Source: an uncultured Collinsella sp. (GTDB lineage Bacteria > Actinomycetota > Coriobacteriia > Coriobacteriales > Coriobacteriaceae). Taken from it: a stretch of 63,661 nt of DNA. Below are positions 56,155 through 63,661 of the stretch, one piece after another; positions within the stretch are counted from its first letter, which is position 1; the number at the start of each line of letters is the position of its first letter. The position numbers and the translations under genes were made by a program. The stretch is taken from positions 1 to 63,661 of the forward strand of contig UQKM01000014.1 in NCBI GenBank assembly GCA_900541685.1. Reading direction: 5' to 3'. The notes beneath the pieces were generated by a model. That model saw only the letters and a list, made by a program, of their open reading frames with translations, did no database searches and was not told where the DNA came from.

Positions 56155-56802
56155 ATGCTCAACAATCTTTCCGACAATCAGAAACGCACCTTGGCGCTTG
56201 CCGCGATGGCGCTGTTGGCCCTGGCGTGCCTGTGCGGCACGCTGGCTTTTACCGTTGATATGGTTCCGGCGAACAACGTCCTATCGTTTGGCAGCGTGAA
56301 GGTACGAGTCTGCGAATACACCCTCAACGAGCAAGGCGAAGAGATTCCGTTTGAGGCCGACGAGCACGGGGACTATCCCGACACCAAGGCCAGTGGCTCT
56401 GACATCAGCCGCATTGTGCGCGTGGAGAACGCCGGCGCGCAGCCTGAGTACGTTCGCGCGCGCCTGCGCATGACGTCGGTGGCACCAGACGGCTCGTGCG
56501 CGGATGCCTCGGGCAACGTTGCGTTTCATGTGAATGTGGGCGAGGGGTCCCCGTGGATCGACGGCGGCGATGGGTGGTACTACTACCGCGGATTGGCCGG
56601 GCGTGGCGGCACGCTCGACCCCGGCGTCATGACGGAAAGCCTCATGGACTCGCTGCGCTTTGTGGGCGACTACCACGATGCCGCGCGCGGCGGCTCATTC
56701 AGGCTCGATATCGATGTTCAGGCCGTGCAGGCCAAAAACCAGCAGGCAAGCGATACCGCCCTCGACGTACTTGACGTTGTGGGTTGGCCGGAGGCGAACT
56801 AG
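56155..56802 (+). CDS. TasA-like minor fibre subunit or accessory protein
   Basis: A 215-residue exported protein. The N-terminus has a hydrophobic segment (RTLALAAMALLALACLCGTLAF), then VDMVPANNVLSFGSVKVRV, the SipW-dependent-type transition. The rest resembles a beta-sandwich with IVRVENAGAQPEYVRARLRM, a pattern common in camelysin-like proteins. Start 56155 (ATG) is preferred to TTG 56143, though the RBS is weak. It ends three bases before the giant protein gene. Confidence 0.78.
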   Translation: MLNNLSDNQKRTLALAAMALLALACLCGTLAFTVDMVPANNVLSFGSVKVRVCEYTLNEQGEEIPFEADEHGDYPDTKASGSDISRIVRVENAGAQPEYVRARLRMTSVAPDGSCADASGNVAFHVNVGEGSPWIDGGDGWYYYRGLAGRGGTLDPGVMTESLMDSLRFVGDYHDAARGGSFRLDIDVQAVQAKNQQASDTALDVLDVVGWPEAN

Positions 56803-56805
56803 CCT

Positions 56806-59800
56806 ATGAAGATCAAGAACATGAACCGGGGTATGCTTAGCAGGCTGGTTGCCGTCGCAGCGATTGTCCTTTGCTGCGTTATGGCGCTGCCAACGGTGGT
56901 GCATGCCGAGGACGTGCCCGAGAACAAAAACGAATTCCACATCAAAAACGAGGCTGACTTTTTGTTGTATGTGGCGCTGTCGCGCGAGCGCGATACGTCC
57001 GGCTGGCACGTTTATCTCGATAACGACATTGAGCTCGACAGCGACGACATGAAAGCCATCGTTGCAAACACTGTTAAGCATCTGTCGTTTGGCAACAAGG
57101 AGCATCCGTTTAAGGGCGTGTTCGATGGTCAAAACCACACCGTTGAGGGCCTGAACTACGATAAAGACGCTTTTGACCCCGAGCGCGATACGGGATTTTT
57201 TGCCGAGACCAACGGTGCCACCATCAAAAACTTCCTGGTTAAGGACGCCAACGTGTGGGCGGACTTCCGCGGCGGCATTATCGTGGGCAAGGCCGTCAAT
57301 ACGCGCTTCGAAAACGTTATGGTCATGGAAAGCACGCTGCACGTGACCTGCGCCAACAACGCCCTCAACCTCATTACCAACGCAGGCTTTGAGGGCGGTC
57401 TCATCGCCGGCGAGCTCGACGGCTGCACCCTCTACAACTGCGAGGTCCGTGGCGGCCGTGCCGTCAACAATGCGACCTCGGGCGTGCAGGCGCTCGGCGG
57501 TGAGGGTCTGTATATGGCGGCGTTTGCCGGCTACGTTACGAACTCGACTATCGAGTACTGCCGCGTGACGCCGACGCGTAAGGACGACGGCTCGATTGCC
57601 GAGAAGGGCATGACCGACGTCACCAATAAGTACGACGTGGCCATTGGCGCATTGGGCGGCAACAACGTGTATGCCTCGGGTTTTGTGGGCTGCATGGCGG
57701 GTAACGCCAAGATTATCGACTGCTTCTCGACGGCGCAGTGCTACAGCTATGCCGCGTCGTACGTGGGCGTCGTTGCCGTGACGCGTGCGTGGACGGGTGG
57801 CTTGGCGGGTCGTATTCTAACCGAAAAGGGCAACGAGCTCGTTCGAAGCCATTTTGCGGGTGACTTGAGCTCGCGTCAGTACAATCCTATCGCCGTGATC
57901 CCCATCATTCAAAACGATGTGAACCTGGGCGGCATTGCCGCGCGTGCCAACAAGGATGATGCCACGGTCACCGAGTGCTACTTTAAGCCGAGCGTGAGCC
58001 TAAAAGGCAGCAGCCAGGGTACCGCGGCTAAGAAAAAGATCCCTTCGTTTGGCGGCGATGGTACCACCAAGGGCGACAGCTATGGTCCATGGGACGACGA
58101 GCGCTACACCACGCGTGAGCTGTGGGAGGAGCACGACTACGATTTTTGTGCCGGCACCATGCGCTCGACCGCCAACGACGATGCCCTGGGTGGCCAGCAC
58201 ACCAATGAGTGGGCGATGGATTACAAGCCGAAGATTCCCGTGCATGGCCAGAGCGTTAAGGCGACGATCGATTTTCCCGGTGCGGGTACCGCGACAATTA
58301 CGGCAACCAAACTCGGTATTGATCAAGCGACCTCGGATCCGTACGCCTTTGCCGTGAGCGCCGTGCTGGCGGGAACGGCCCAGGGCTTGGCCCAGGGCGA
58401 TACATCGGTGACGTTTAGGCAGGATACCTCCGCAAAGCCCAAGGGCTTGACCGATGCCAACGGCGGTTATCGCTTCATGGGCTGGTTCCGCGAGTCCGGA
58501 GTCAATGTGAACCGTATCGATGCCGATAACGCCTGGTTTAACGGCAAGACCGATGCCGATGCCGTTAAGGCTGGCAAGCAGGTCCAGAAGAACGAAGCGC
58601 ACGAGATAACGTCGACCTATACCGCCGATAACGCGAAGGGGGCCGAGGCCTTTAAGGGCAACGACCTGTTTATTGCTTCGTACGAGGCGCAGGTACTGTT
58701 CTATAACGTCAAGGGCGAGACGCTCGCGTGGCAGAGCGGCGAGGCGCACGACAAGTCGACGGATTGGTACCGCTATGGTGTCGGTTTAACGCCGGTTGCC
58801 CCTGCGGACCGCGGCACTCTATCTGCCAGCGCCACCTTTATTGGTTGGACGACGCAGCCGAGCGGCGAGGCCGGGATGCATGGCGGTTACGCGGCCATCA
58901 CCTCGCCTAAGCTTGCCGAGCTAAAAAACGCCGGTGCGTTCTATCCTGCCGGCGCTGAGATCACTGTGCTTGGCCCTACCGATTTTTATCCGGTGTACAC
59001 CGACTATGTGTCGAACATCATGACGGTGTTTGAGGGCAATGAGCAGGATGCAATCGACGATCAGACTCGGCGCGATGGTGTGGGCAAAACTGACGTTAAG
59101 GTTGAGACTGCCGAGGATGGCACCGGTGTGTACACGGTGCGGGTGTGCGACGTGGACAACAAGCCTTTATCAGAGGACGGTGCGCTGCCCGACGGCTACC
59201 GTTTCCTGGGCTGGTATGAAAACAAGGGAACCGAGGATGCCCCGCTTGAGGTGCGCGTAAGCCGCGATCCCAGCTATACGCTCCCCACCGATGTCGATTT
59301 AACCGCGCCGCATACCTACATCGCCCGCTTTGAGTACCGAGTGGATTATTACGTTCGGGCTTATACCAACCATGAGTTTACGGACAGCAAGCTACTTTGT
59401 TCCGTTTGGAATCGCTATCAAACGCCCTTTGAGGAAAACGTCGGTAGTACCTTCGTGCGTGAAAACGTCGTCCACTGGGGCCCGGAGCATGTTGACCACG
59501 GTATAAAGGATAGTTATGAAACGTGTGGCACGCGCTTCACGAAGGAAACCCTTGTCGTGAGTCCCCTTAACGCGTACTCGCACAACGTTAAAAACGATAC
59601 GGGAGCCGATACTCTAAAAAACCTCTATGCCGATACCGATTTTCCAGGCGCTGCAACGCTAAGCGATACTTGGACTTCGGCTTCGCTGAACGTAACGGTC
59701 AAACCGGTGAATGATCGCTATCGCCTGAATTTCTGGACGCTTGAGCGCGATGGTGAATATTGGACATATGTGAAAAATCCCATCGAGAGCATGGTGCGTA

Positions 59801-62277
59801 CAGATAAGAAGTACTACGTTCGCGCGATGATTACCACGGACGTTAATTTCTACAACAAGGGCGATAATGTCGTGAGGACTGCCACGCGGCGCTATGAGAG
59901 TAACTTGCTGCAGACCAAGGTGAACGGGGCGGATCCGACGTTCACGTATTACTACCCGCATGTTAATAAGTCGGTTAAAGTGGCCGAAAAGCCAGAAGAT
60001 GGTGAGAAGGGATCGTATGAGAGCCCCCTGACCCTCGAGTCTTCTCCGACCGATGCGGAGATGGCGGTGCCGGGTTATAAGTTCCTGGGCTGGATTTCGA
60101 CCGCCGAGGTCCAGATGGGTTCTCCCGTCTGGAATTATATCTACGATGTCAAGGGTGATTCCTTCACTACTTCTGACCCGGATAAGGCCGAACCGTATCT
60201 GGTGAAACCAGATTTCAAGGTCACCCAGTACCAGGATGCCTATCCGGTGTACGCGAAGTACGATGTTAGGTACACCACCAACCTGTATCGCGCCGGTTTT
60301 AAGGGCACGGACAAGGTCAATGTGCCTAGGTACGACATCGATCCCGTTATCAACGCGGGCACCGACCCTGCTACGGCAACGGTGACCCCTGACGTCACGA
60401 CTCCGGTTTATAAAGCAGGCGGTGAGCTGTATAAGTTGCAGAAGGTTGAGATCGAGCTTCCGAATGGCGAAGTTGAAGAGATCGAACCTAACGGCGATAA
60501 CTCGTATTCCCATCAGGTGGAACCCGGCGGGGCCTATACATTTGTGGCGTACTATTCGCCGTTGGCGGTCGTGTACCATCTCAATGCCAAAGATGTTGAC
60601 GGCAAAGTTGCTCAGCAAGGCGATATGCTCGGCAACCTTGATGGCGGCATCCCGAAGCCCACTTATGACGTCAGCGCTATCGATAGGGATACAGGAGGTG
60701 CGTTCAACGCCTTCGTGGGCTGGACGGAAGCCAAGCCGGCACCTGGCAAGGGCTATGTCGCTTGGTCGGAGGGTATCCGCATGGTGAGTGCTTCTACCGT
60801 GGTCAGGGCCCCCATGGAGCTGTACCCGGTCTACCGTCCCAGCCTGGTTACCGTTCAATCGAGCATCGACTCAAATCTCGCGAATCCTGCTCTTGTCCGC
60901 GGTCTCGGCCGTACTGATTCCGGCGACCAGATTTCTCTTGAGGTCAAGGCTGTCAAGGAGGTTGTGGGCATTGACGGCACCAAGTACGACTTTGTCGGCT
61001 GGTCGCGCGACTACGAACCCGATGGCAAATACACCCTAATGACCGGTGACGATAAGTATCCCCTCGAGGGTAATGAGCCCTTTGAGAGCGTGACCTACAC
61101 CGCGGTGTACAAGATCGCGCCGTATAAGGTTCGCTATCACGGTGTCGACGGGTCGGTCGTCTTTACGGCGACGGTCGACTCGGACGGCGAGCGCGCGACG
61201 GGCGCCGGCTTTGTCCATAACGTCGATGTTCCCAAGGTGGATGAGAGCGGCAACCCGGTCTATGACAACGACGGCAATCCCGAGATGGAGAAAAAGTCCG
61301 TGGCATACGACCCGGACGGCCACTCCAAGATCGTCGCGCTGCTCGATGAACAGACGACTACTAGCGGTGACGTACGTGAGCTCTTCCTGGAGTGGCGATA
61401 TGTGCCTGCCGATGGCGATGCGAAGTCTTGGAATGAGTTTAAGGGCGAGCCGGTCAAGGGAGACATGGACCTGTATCCCGTGACGTATCGTGTGACTACC
61501 AACGACACATCCGATTCCACTAACCCTAAAACAATGACCGCGCGGCTTAAGTGGCTGCTCGATCCCAACGCCGCCAACACAGTCGAGAACAGTGCCGACC
61601 AGGCACCCTTTAAGGTCTGCTTTGCCGAGCCGTTTATGGGAACGCAGCTGACTGTTACCGTTAAGCGGGCGAGCTACGGTCCTGATGCGTCCATGACGGA
61701 GGAACCCGTTAACGACCAGTATGTCTCGCTCTACAGCTTGGGCCCGGGCAATGGCTCGTTCGACCTAGCCAATCGTCTGGAGTCCAAGAAGACGGGTGAA
61801 GGCGAACAGGGCCCCGGTAATGCCGTGTTCAAGTTCGCCCAGACTCACGCATTGACAATTGTAAAAAAGACCACCGATGCTAGTGCCATGGGACAGACAT
61901 CCCGCTTTAAGGTGGCACGGAAGGCGTCGAAGGATTCTCTTGCCGAGACGCGCATGGTCGAAGTGAAGGTCGATAAAACGCAGCAGGAAAACGGCGAGAC
62001 CTGGTATGTCGGCAGTGTGCAATTTGCCGCGCCGGCGGGTTTCTATACCGTCGAGGAAGATACGGCTTGGGCATGGCGCTACCAGGGTGAGCTGAGCACG
62101 CCTGGTAAGGCGCCCGGCAAATCTGCCGAGCTGACGATTTCGTCTGCCTCGAGCGCGGGCGATGCGGTGGTGACGTGCGTTAACACGCGCGCGAAGGACA
62201 AATGGGTCGATGGTGGCTCGCGTGCCAAGAATGTTTGGGAAAACGGCACGCTGAAGAAGGAGGACCAGGATGACTAA
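56806..62277 (+). CDS. Giant secreted repeat protein of the SipW/TasA operon
   Basis: An 1823-residue protein. The signal peptide is residues 1-34 (ending VVHAED). A beta-helix-like part (about 60-400; HTVEGLNYD, TIKNFLVKDANVW, GGLIAGELDGC) resembles GLUG-type repeats. The following 1300 residues contain several InlB/Listeria-Bacteroides-like repeats with the recurring YRF[ML]GW and FIGW signatures. A C-terminal Cna-B-like module (LTIVKKTTDASAMGQTSRFKV) comes next. No LPXTG or membrane anchor is present; it ends KWVDGGSRAKNVWENGTLKK. It is likely held by the fibre or anchor proteins of the operon. Its stop overlaps the next ATG by eight bases. Confidence 0.85.
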   Translation: MKIKNMNRGMLSRLVAVAAIVLCCVMALPTVVHAEDVPENKNEFHIKNEADFLLYVALSRERDTSGWHVYLDNDIELDSDDMKAIVANTVKHLSFGNKEHPFKGVFDGQNHTVEGLNYDKDAFDPERDTGFFAETNGATIKNFLVKDANVWADFRGGIIVGKAVNTRFENVMVMESTLHVTCANNALNLITNAGFEGGLIAGELDGCTLYNCEVRGGRAVNNATSGVQALGGEGLYMAAFAGYVTNSTIEYCRVTPTRKDDGSIAEKGMTDVTNKYDVAIGALGGNNVYASGFVGCMAGNAKIIDCFSTAQCYSYAASYVGVVAVTRAWTGGLAGRILTEKGNELVRSHFAGDLSSRQYNPIAVIPIIQNDVNLGGIAARANKDDATVTECYFKPSVSLKGSSQGTAAKKKIPSFGGDGTTKGDSYGPWDDERYTTRELWEEHDYDFCAGTMRSTANDDALGGQHTNEWAMDYKPKIPVHGQSVKATIDFPGAGTATITATKLGIDQATSDPYAFAVSAVLAGTAQGLAQGDTSVTFRQDTSAKPKGLTDANGGYRFMGWFRESGVNVNRIDADNAWFNGKTDADAVKAGKQVQKNEAHEITSTYTADNAKGAEAFKGNDLFIASYEAQVLFYNVKGETLAWQSGEAHDKSTDWYRYGVGLTPVAPADRGTLSASATFIGWTTQPSGEAGMHGGYAAITSPKLAELKNAGAFYPAGAEITVLGPTDFYPVYTDYVSNIMTVFEGNEQDAIDDQTRRDGVGKTDVKVETAEDGTGVYTVRVCDVDNKPLSEDGALPDGYRFLGWYENKGTEDAPLEVRVSRDPSYTLPTDVDLTAPHTYIARFEYRVDYYVRAYTNHEFTDSKLLCSVWNRYQTPFEENVGSTFVRENVVHWGPEHVDHGIKDSYETCGTRFTKETLVVSPLNAYSHNVKNDTGADTLKNLYADTDFPGAATLSDTWTSASLNVTVKPVNDRYRLNFWTLERDGEYWTYVKNPIESMVRTDKKYYVRAMITTDVNFYNKGDNVVRTATRRYESNLLQTKVNGADPTFTYYYPHVNKSVKVAEKPEDGEKGSYESPLTLESSPTDAEMAVPGYKFLGWISTAEVQMGSPVWNYIYDVKGDSFTTSDPDKAEPYLVKPDFKVTQYQDAYPVYAKYDVRYTTNLYRAGFKGTDKVNVPRYDIDPVINAGTDPATATVTPDVTTPVYKAGGELYKLQKVEIELPNGEVEEIEPNGDNSYSHQVEPGGAYTFVAYYSPLAVVYHLNAKDVDGKVAQQGDMLGNLDGGIPKPTYDVSAIDRDTGGAFNAFVGWTEAKPAPGKGYVAWSEGIRMVSASTVVRAPMELYPVYRPSLVTVQSSIDSNLANPALVRGLGRTDSGDQISLEVKAVKEVVGIDGTKYDFVGWSRDYEPDGKYTLMTGDDKYPLEGNEPFESVTYTAVYKIAPYKVRYHGVDGSVVFTATVDSDGERATGAGFVHNVDVPKVDESGNPVYDNDGNPEMEKKSVAYDPDGHSKIVALLDEQTTTSGDVRELFLEWRYVPADGDAKSWNEFKGEPVKGDMDLYPVTYRVTTNDTSDSTNPKTMTARLKWLLDPNAANTVENSADQAPFKVCFAEPFMGTQLTVTVKRASYGPDASMTEEPVNDQYVSLYSLGPGNGSFDLANRLESKKTGEGEQGPGNAVFKFAQTHALTIVKKTTDASAMGQTSRFKVARKASKDSLAETRMVEVKVDKTQQENGETWYVGSVQFAAPAGFYTVEEDTAWAWRYQGELSTPGKAPGKSAELTISSASSAGDAVVTCVNTRAKDKWVDGGSRAKNVWENGTLKKEDQDD

Positions 62278-62839
62278 GCGCAAGCAAATCGTCGCCTTCC
62301 TTGTCGGCGTTCTTCTTTTGGCTGGCGCTGCCGGCACCTTTGCCTGGCTTTCGGTTACGGGCGTGCTGGTCAACGAGTTTGGCTTTGGTACGGTGGCGCC
62401 CTCGGTAGACGAGACGCTCAAGGACAACGTGAAAAGGGATGTCTCGGTAAAAAACACGGGCTCGGCTCCGGCATACCTGCGTGTCGCGGTGGATATCTAC
62501 TGGCAGGATAAGGATGGCGCGCGCCTGTGGGATGAGCCGGTTGCCGGCACCGACTACACCATTGAGTGGGGCGATAAAGGCGATGCCGCCGCCACTAACA
62601 GCCCTTCGTCTTGGGTTCTTGCGAGCGACGGGTTCTACTACTGGACGTCTTCTGTTAAGCCGCTCGACAAGACGGGCGTGCTCATCAAGAGCGTGTCCGA
62701 GAAGAAGACAGATGGTAAAAACCTAGTCGTCGACATTTCGACCCAGGCGATTCAGTCCACGCCCGACGATGCGGTCACCGAGGCATGGAACTGTACGGTC
62801 AAAGATGACGTGCTGGTGCCGCCGCACGGAGGTGCGTGA
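62270..62839 (+). CDS. TasA/CalY-like fibre subunit with SipW-dependent signal peptide (minor)
   Basis: A 189-residue protein beginning MTKRKQIVAFLVGVLLLAG with the SipW-type site AAGTFAWLSVTG, close to that of the major subunit. The next stretch VLVNEFGFGTVAPSVDE contains the N-x-F-x-x-G pattern after cleavage. KRDVSVKNTGSAPAYLRVAV resembles the camelysin beta-sandwich. AAGGAGG lies before the ATG, which overlaps the giant gene end. It may cap or link the fibre. Confidence 0.82.
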   Translation: MTKRKQIVAFLVGVLLLAGAAGTFAWLSVTGVLVNEFGFGTVAPSVDETLKDNVKRDVSVKNTGSAPAYLRVAVDIYWQDKDGARLWDEPVAGTDYTIEWGDKGDAAATNSPSSWVLASDGFYYWTSSVKPLDKTGVLIKSVSEKKTDGKNLVVDISTQAIQSTPDDAVTEAWNCTVKDDVLVPPHGGA

Positions 62840-62841
62840 GC

Positions 62842-63549
62842 ATGGCTTTACCGATTTTCAAAGACGTTGCGCGTTCCTTGCGTTGTGTGGTCGCGGCCAT
62901 TTTCTGCGTGGCCGCGCTTGCCGTTCCTGCCCGTGCGTTCGCCGATATCGCCGATACGCCAGCGATTGCGTATGACGGAAATACGCGCCAGCTGACGGTC
63001 TCGGGGGCGACGGGCTCCTCATGGGAGCCCGATCTGTTTCCAGCCTTTAAAGATCTAATGCCCGGCGATGTGCGCGAGCAGCAGATTGAGGTTTGTGCCA
63101 CGGGCGTAAAGTCCCAGGTGCGCGTGTTTGTGCGGGCCGTTGTCGATCACGAGACGGCACGCCTGTTGTCGCCCATTACCTTGACAGCGTCGGCGGGCGA
63201 TGCGTCTGCCGGTTGGCTCCAGACGGGAACGCCGGGCAGCGTATTTGCCTATCCCACGCAGGTCGCAACGTTTACGAGCGATGGCAGCGCGGTGCTCAAT
63301 CTGCAGCTAAGTGTCCCAACGTCGGTAGGCAACGAGCTTGCCGGCGCAAACAAGACCATTCGCTGGCAAATCACCGCCGAGGACGATGGCGAGAAGATCC
63401 CCGTACAACCTGCTGGCAGCAAGAAGCCCGGCTTGTTTGGTCTCGTGGCAACGGGCGACAGCACGCTCGCGTTGCTTTTGGTGTTGCTGGCGCTTGCCAT
63501 CATCGCTTTTATAGCCGCGCTTCTTTTGTCCCGGAGGGATAAGCGCTAG
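62842..63549 (+). CDS. Fibre-operon anchor protein with C-terminal sorting-like signal
   Basis: A 235-residue protein with a signal peptide (about 13-35, AIFCVAALAVPARAFAD) and a beta-rich domain containing LFPAFKDLMPGDVREQQIEV, a segment seen in anchor subunits of SipW-linked operons. A C-terminal LVATGD, a hydrophobic helix and the RRDKR tail follow. LVATG is a non-canonical sortase site, so either sortase coupling or plain membrane anchoring is possible. CGGAGG is the RBS. It closes the operon and is followed by a repeat. Confidence 0.8.
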   Translation: MALPIFKDVARSLRCVVAAIFCVAALAVPARAFADIADTPAIAYDGNTRQLTVSGATGSSWEPDLFPAFKDLMPGDVREQQIEVCATGVKSQVRVFVRAVVDHETARLLSPITLTASAGDASAGWLQTGTPGSVFAYPTQVATFTSDGSAVLNLQLSVPTSVGNELAGANKTIRWQITAEDDGEKIPVQPAGSKKPGLFGLVATGDSTLALLLVLLALAIIAFIAALLLSRRDKR

Positions 63550-63591
63550 GTCCATCTTCTAAATGAAACGCCCTCCCGGGCGGCGGGCACG

Positions 63592-63661
63592 AAGTTCCCT
63601 GCTCTACAGTCCTGCGCAAGACGAAGGCCACATTAAGTGGCCTTCTTTGCGTGCGGAACTC
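63592..63661 (+). repeat. Second copy of the 9.3-kb palindromic element interior (cut by window end)
   Basis: Bases 63592-63661 closely match the minus-strand interior of the element at 9299-9437, including CTGCTCTACAGTCCTGC, the GGCCACATTAAGTGGCC palindrome and GTGCGGAACTC. The 35-bp outer arm of the first copy is not present on the left side here. Confidence 0.8.

Overview
The window looks like part of the chromosome of a high-GC Gram-positive gut actinobacterium of the class Coriobacteriia, most likely Collinsella or a close relative. This is inferred from the GC-rich codon use, strong AAGGAGG-type ribosome binding sites, core genes such as tilS-hpt-ftsH and glmS, wall-anchored surface proteins and the absence of outer-membrane genes. 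No sequence search was run.

Layout. About 1-5.3 kb: a metallo-beta-lactamase-fold hydrolase faces a tilS-hpt-ftsH cluster. 5.4-14.3 kb: an aminotransferase, a PHP phosphoesterase, an rRNA uracil methyltransferase, a three-gene amino-acid ABC importer and an EF-G-like protein with a decayed GTPase domain. 14.3-25.7 kb: a secreted nuclease, larE, a HAD phosphatase, LacI and GntR regulators, glmS, a YeiH-type exporter and a Fis/AAA-like regulator, interspersed with many palindromic repeats. 25.8-38.2 kb: a nitroreductase, a MarR-controlled heterodimeric ABC exporter, cysE, dedA, ilvE, lemA, a TetR regulator, tRNA-Ser(UGA) and a fused TadA-glycerate kinase gene. 38.4-47.8 kb: a surface-protein island with a roughly 2600-residue wall-anchored adhesin, the SRP RNA and a coiled-coil wall protein. 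48.0-53.9 kb: a second heterodimeric ABC exporter, a DUF4143-type ATPase and a flavodoxin-like protein. 54.0-63.5 kb: a SipW/TasA-type fibre operon containing an 1823-residue repeat protein.

The most striking observation is that two surface systems carry long homopolymeric G tracts at expression-critical positions. A G10 tract sits between the best ribosome binding site and the signal peptide of the giant adhesin, and one base fewer restores the frame. A G9 tract lies in the spacer of a candidate promoter upstream of the SipW/TasA operon. Together they suggest slipped-strand phase variation of the cell surface.

The intergenic DNA is unusually rich in structured repeats. There is a gene-end hairpin family in three copies whose stems differ in sequence but still pair, around a constant apex GACCAGAAGGTC. 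There are five tandem copies of a 62-bp palindromic unit and four 23-bp units upstream of the DUF4143 ATPase. There is a 139-bp element with perfect 35-bp inverted ends, a 201-bp MITE-like element, and several REP-like palindromes sharing GGGACAG. No transposase, integrase, CRISPR array or prophage was found.
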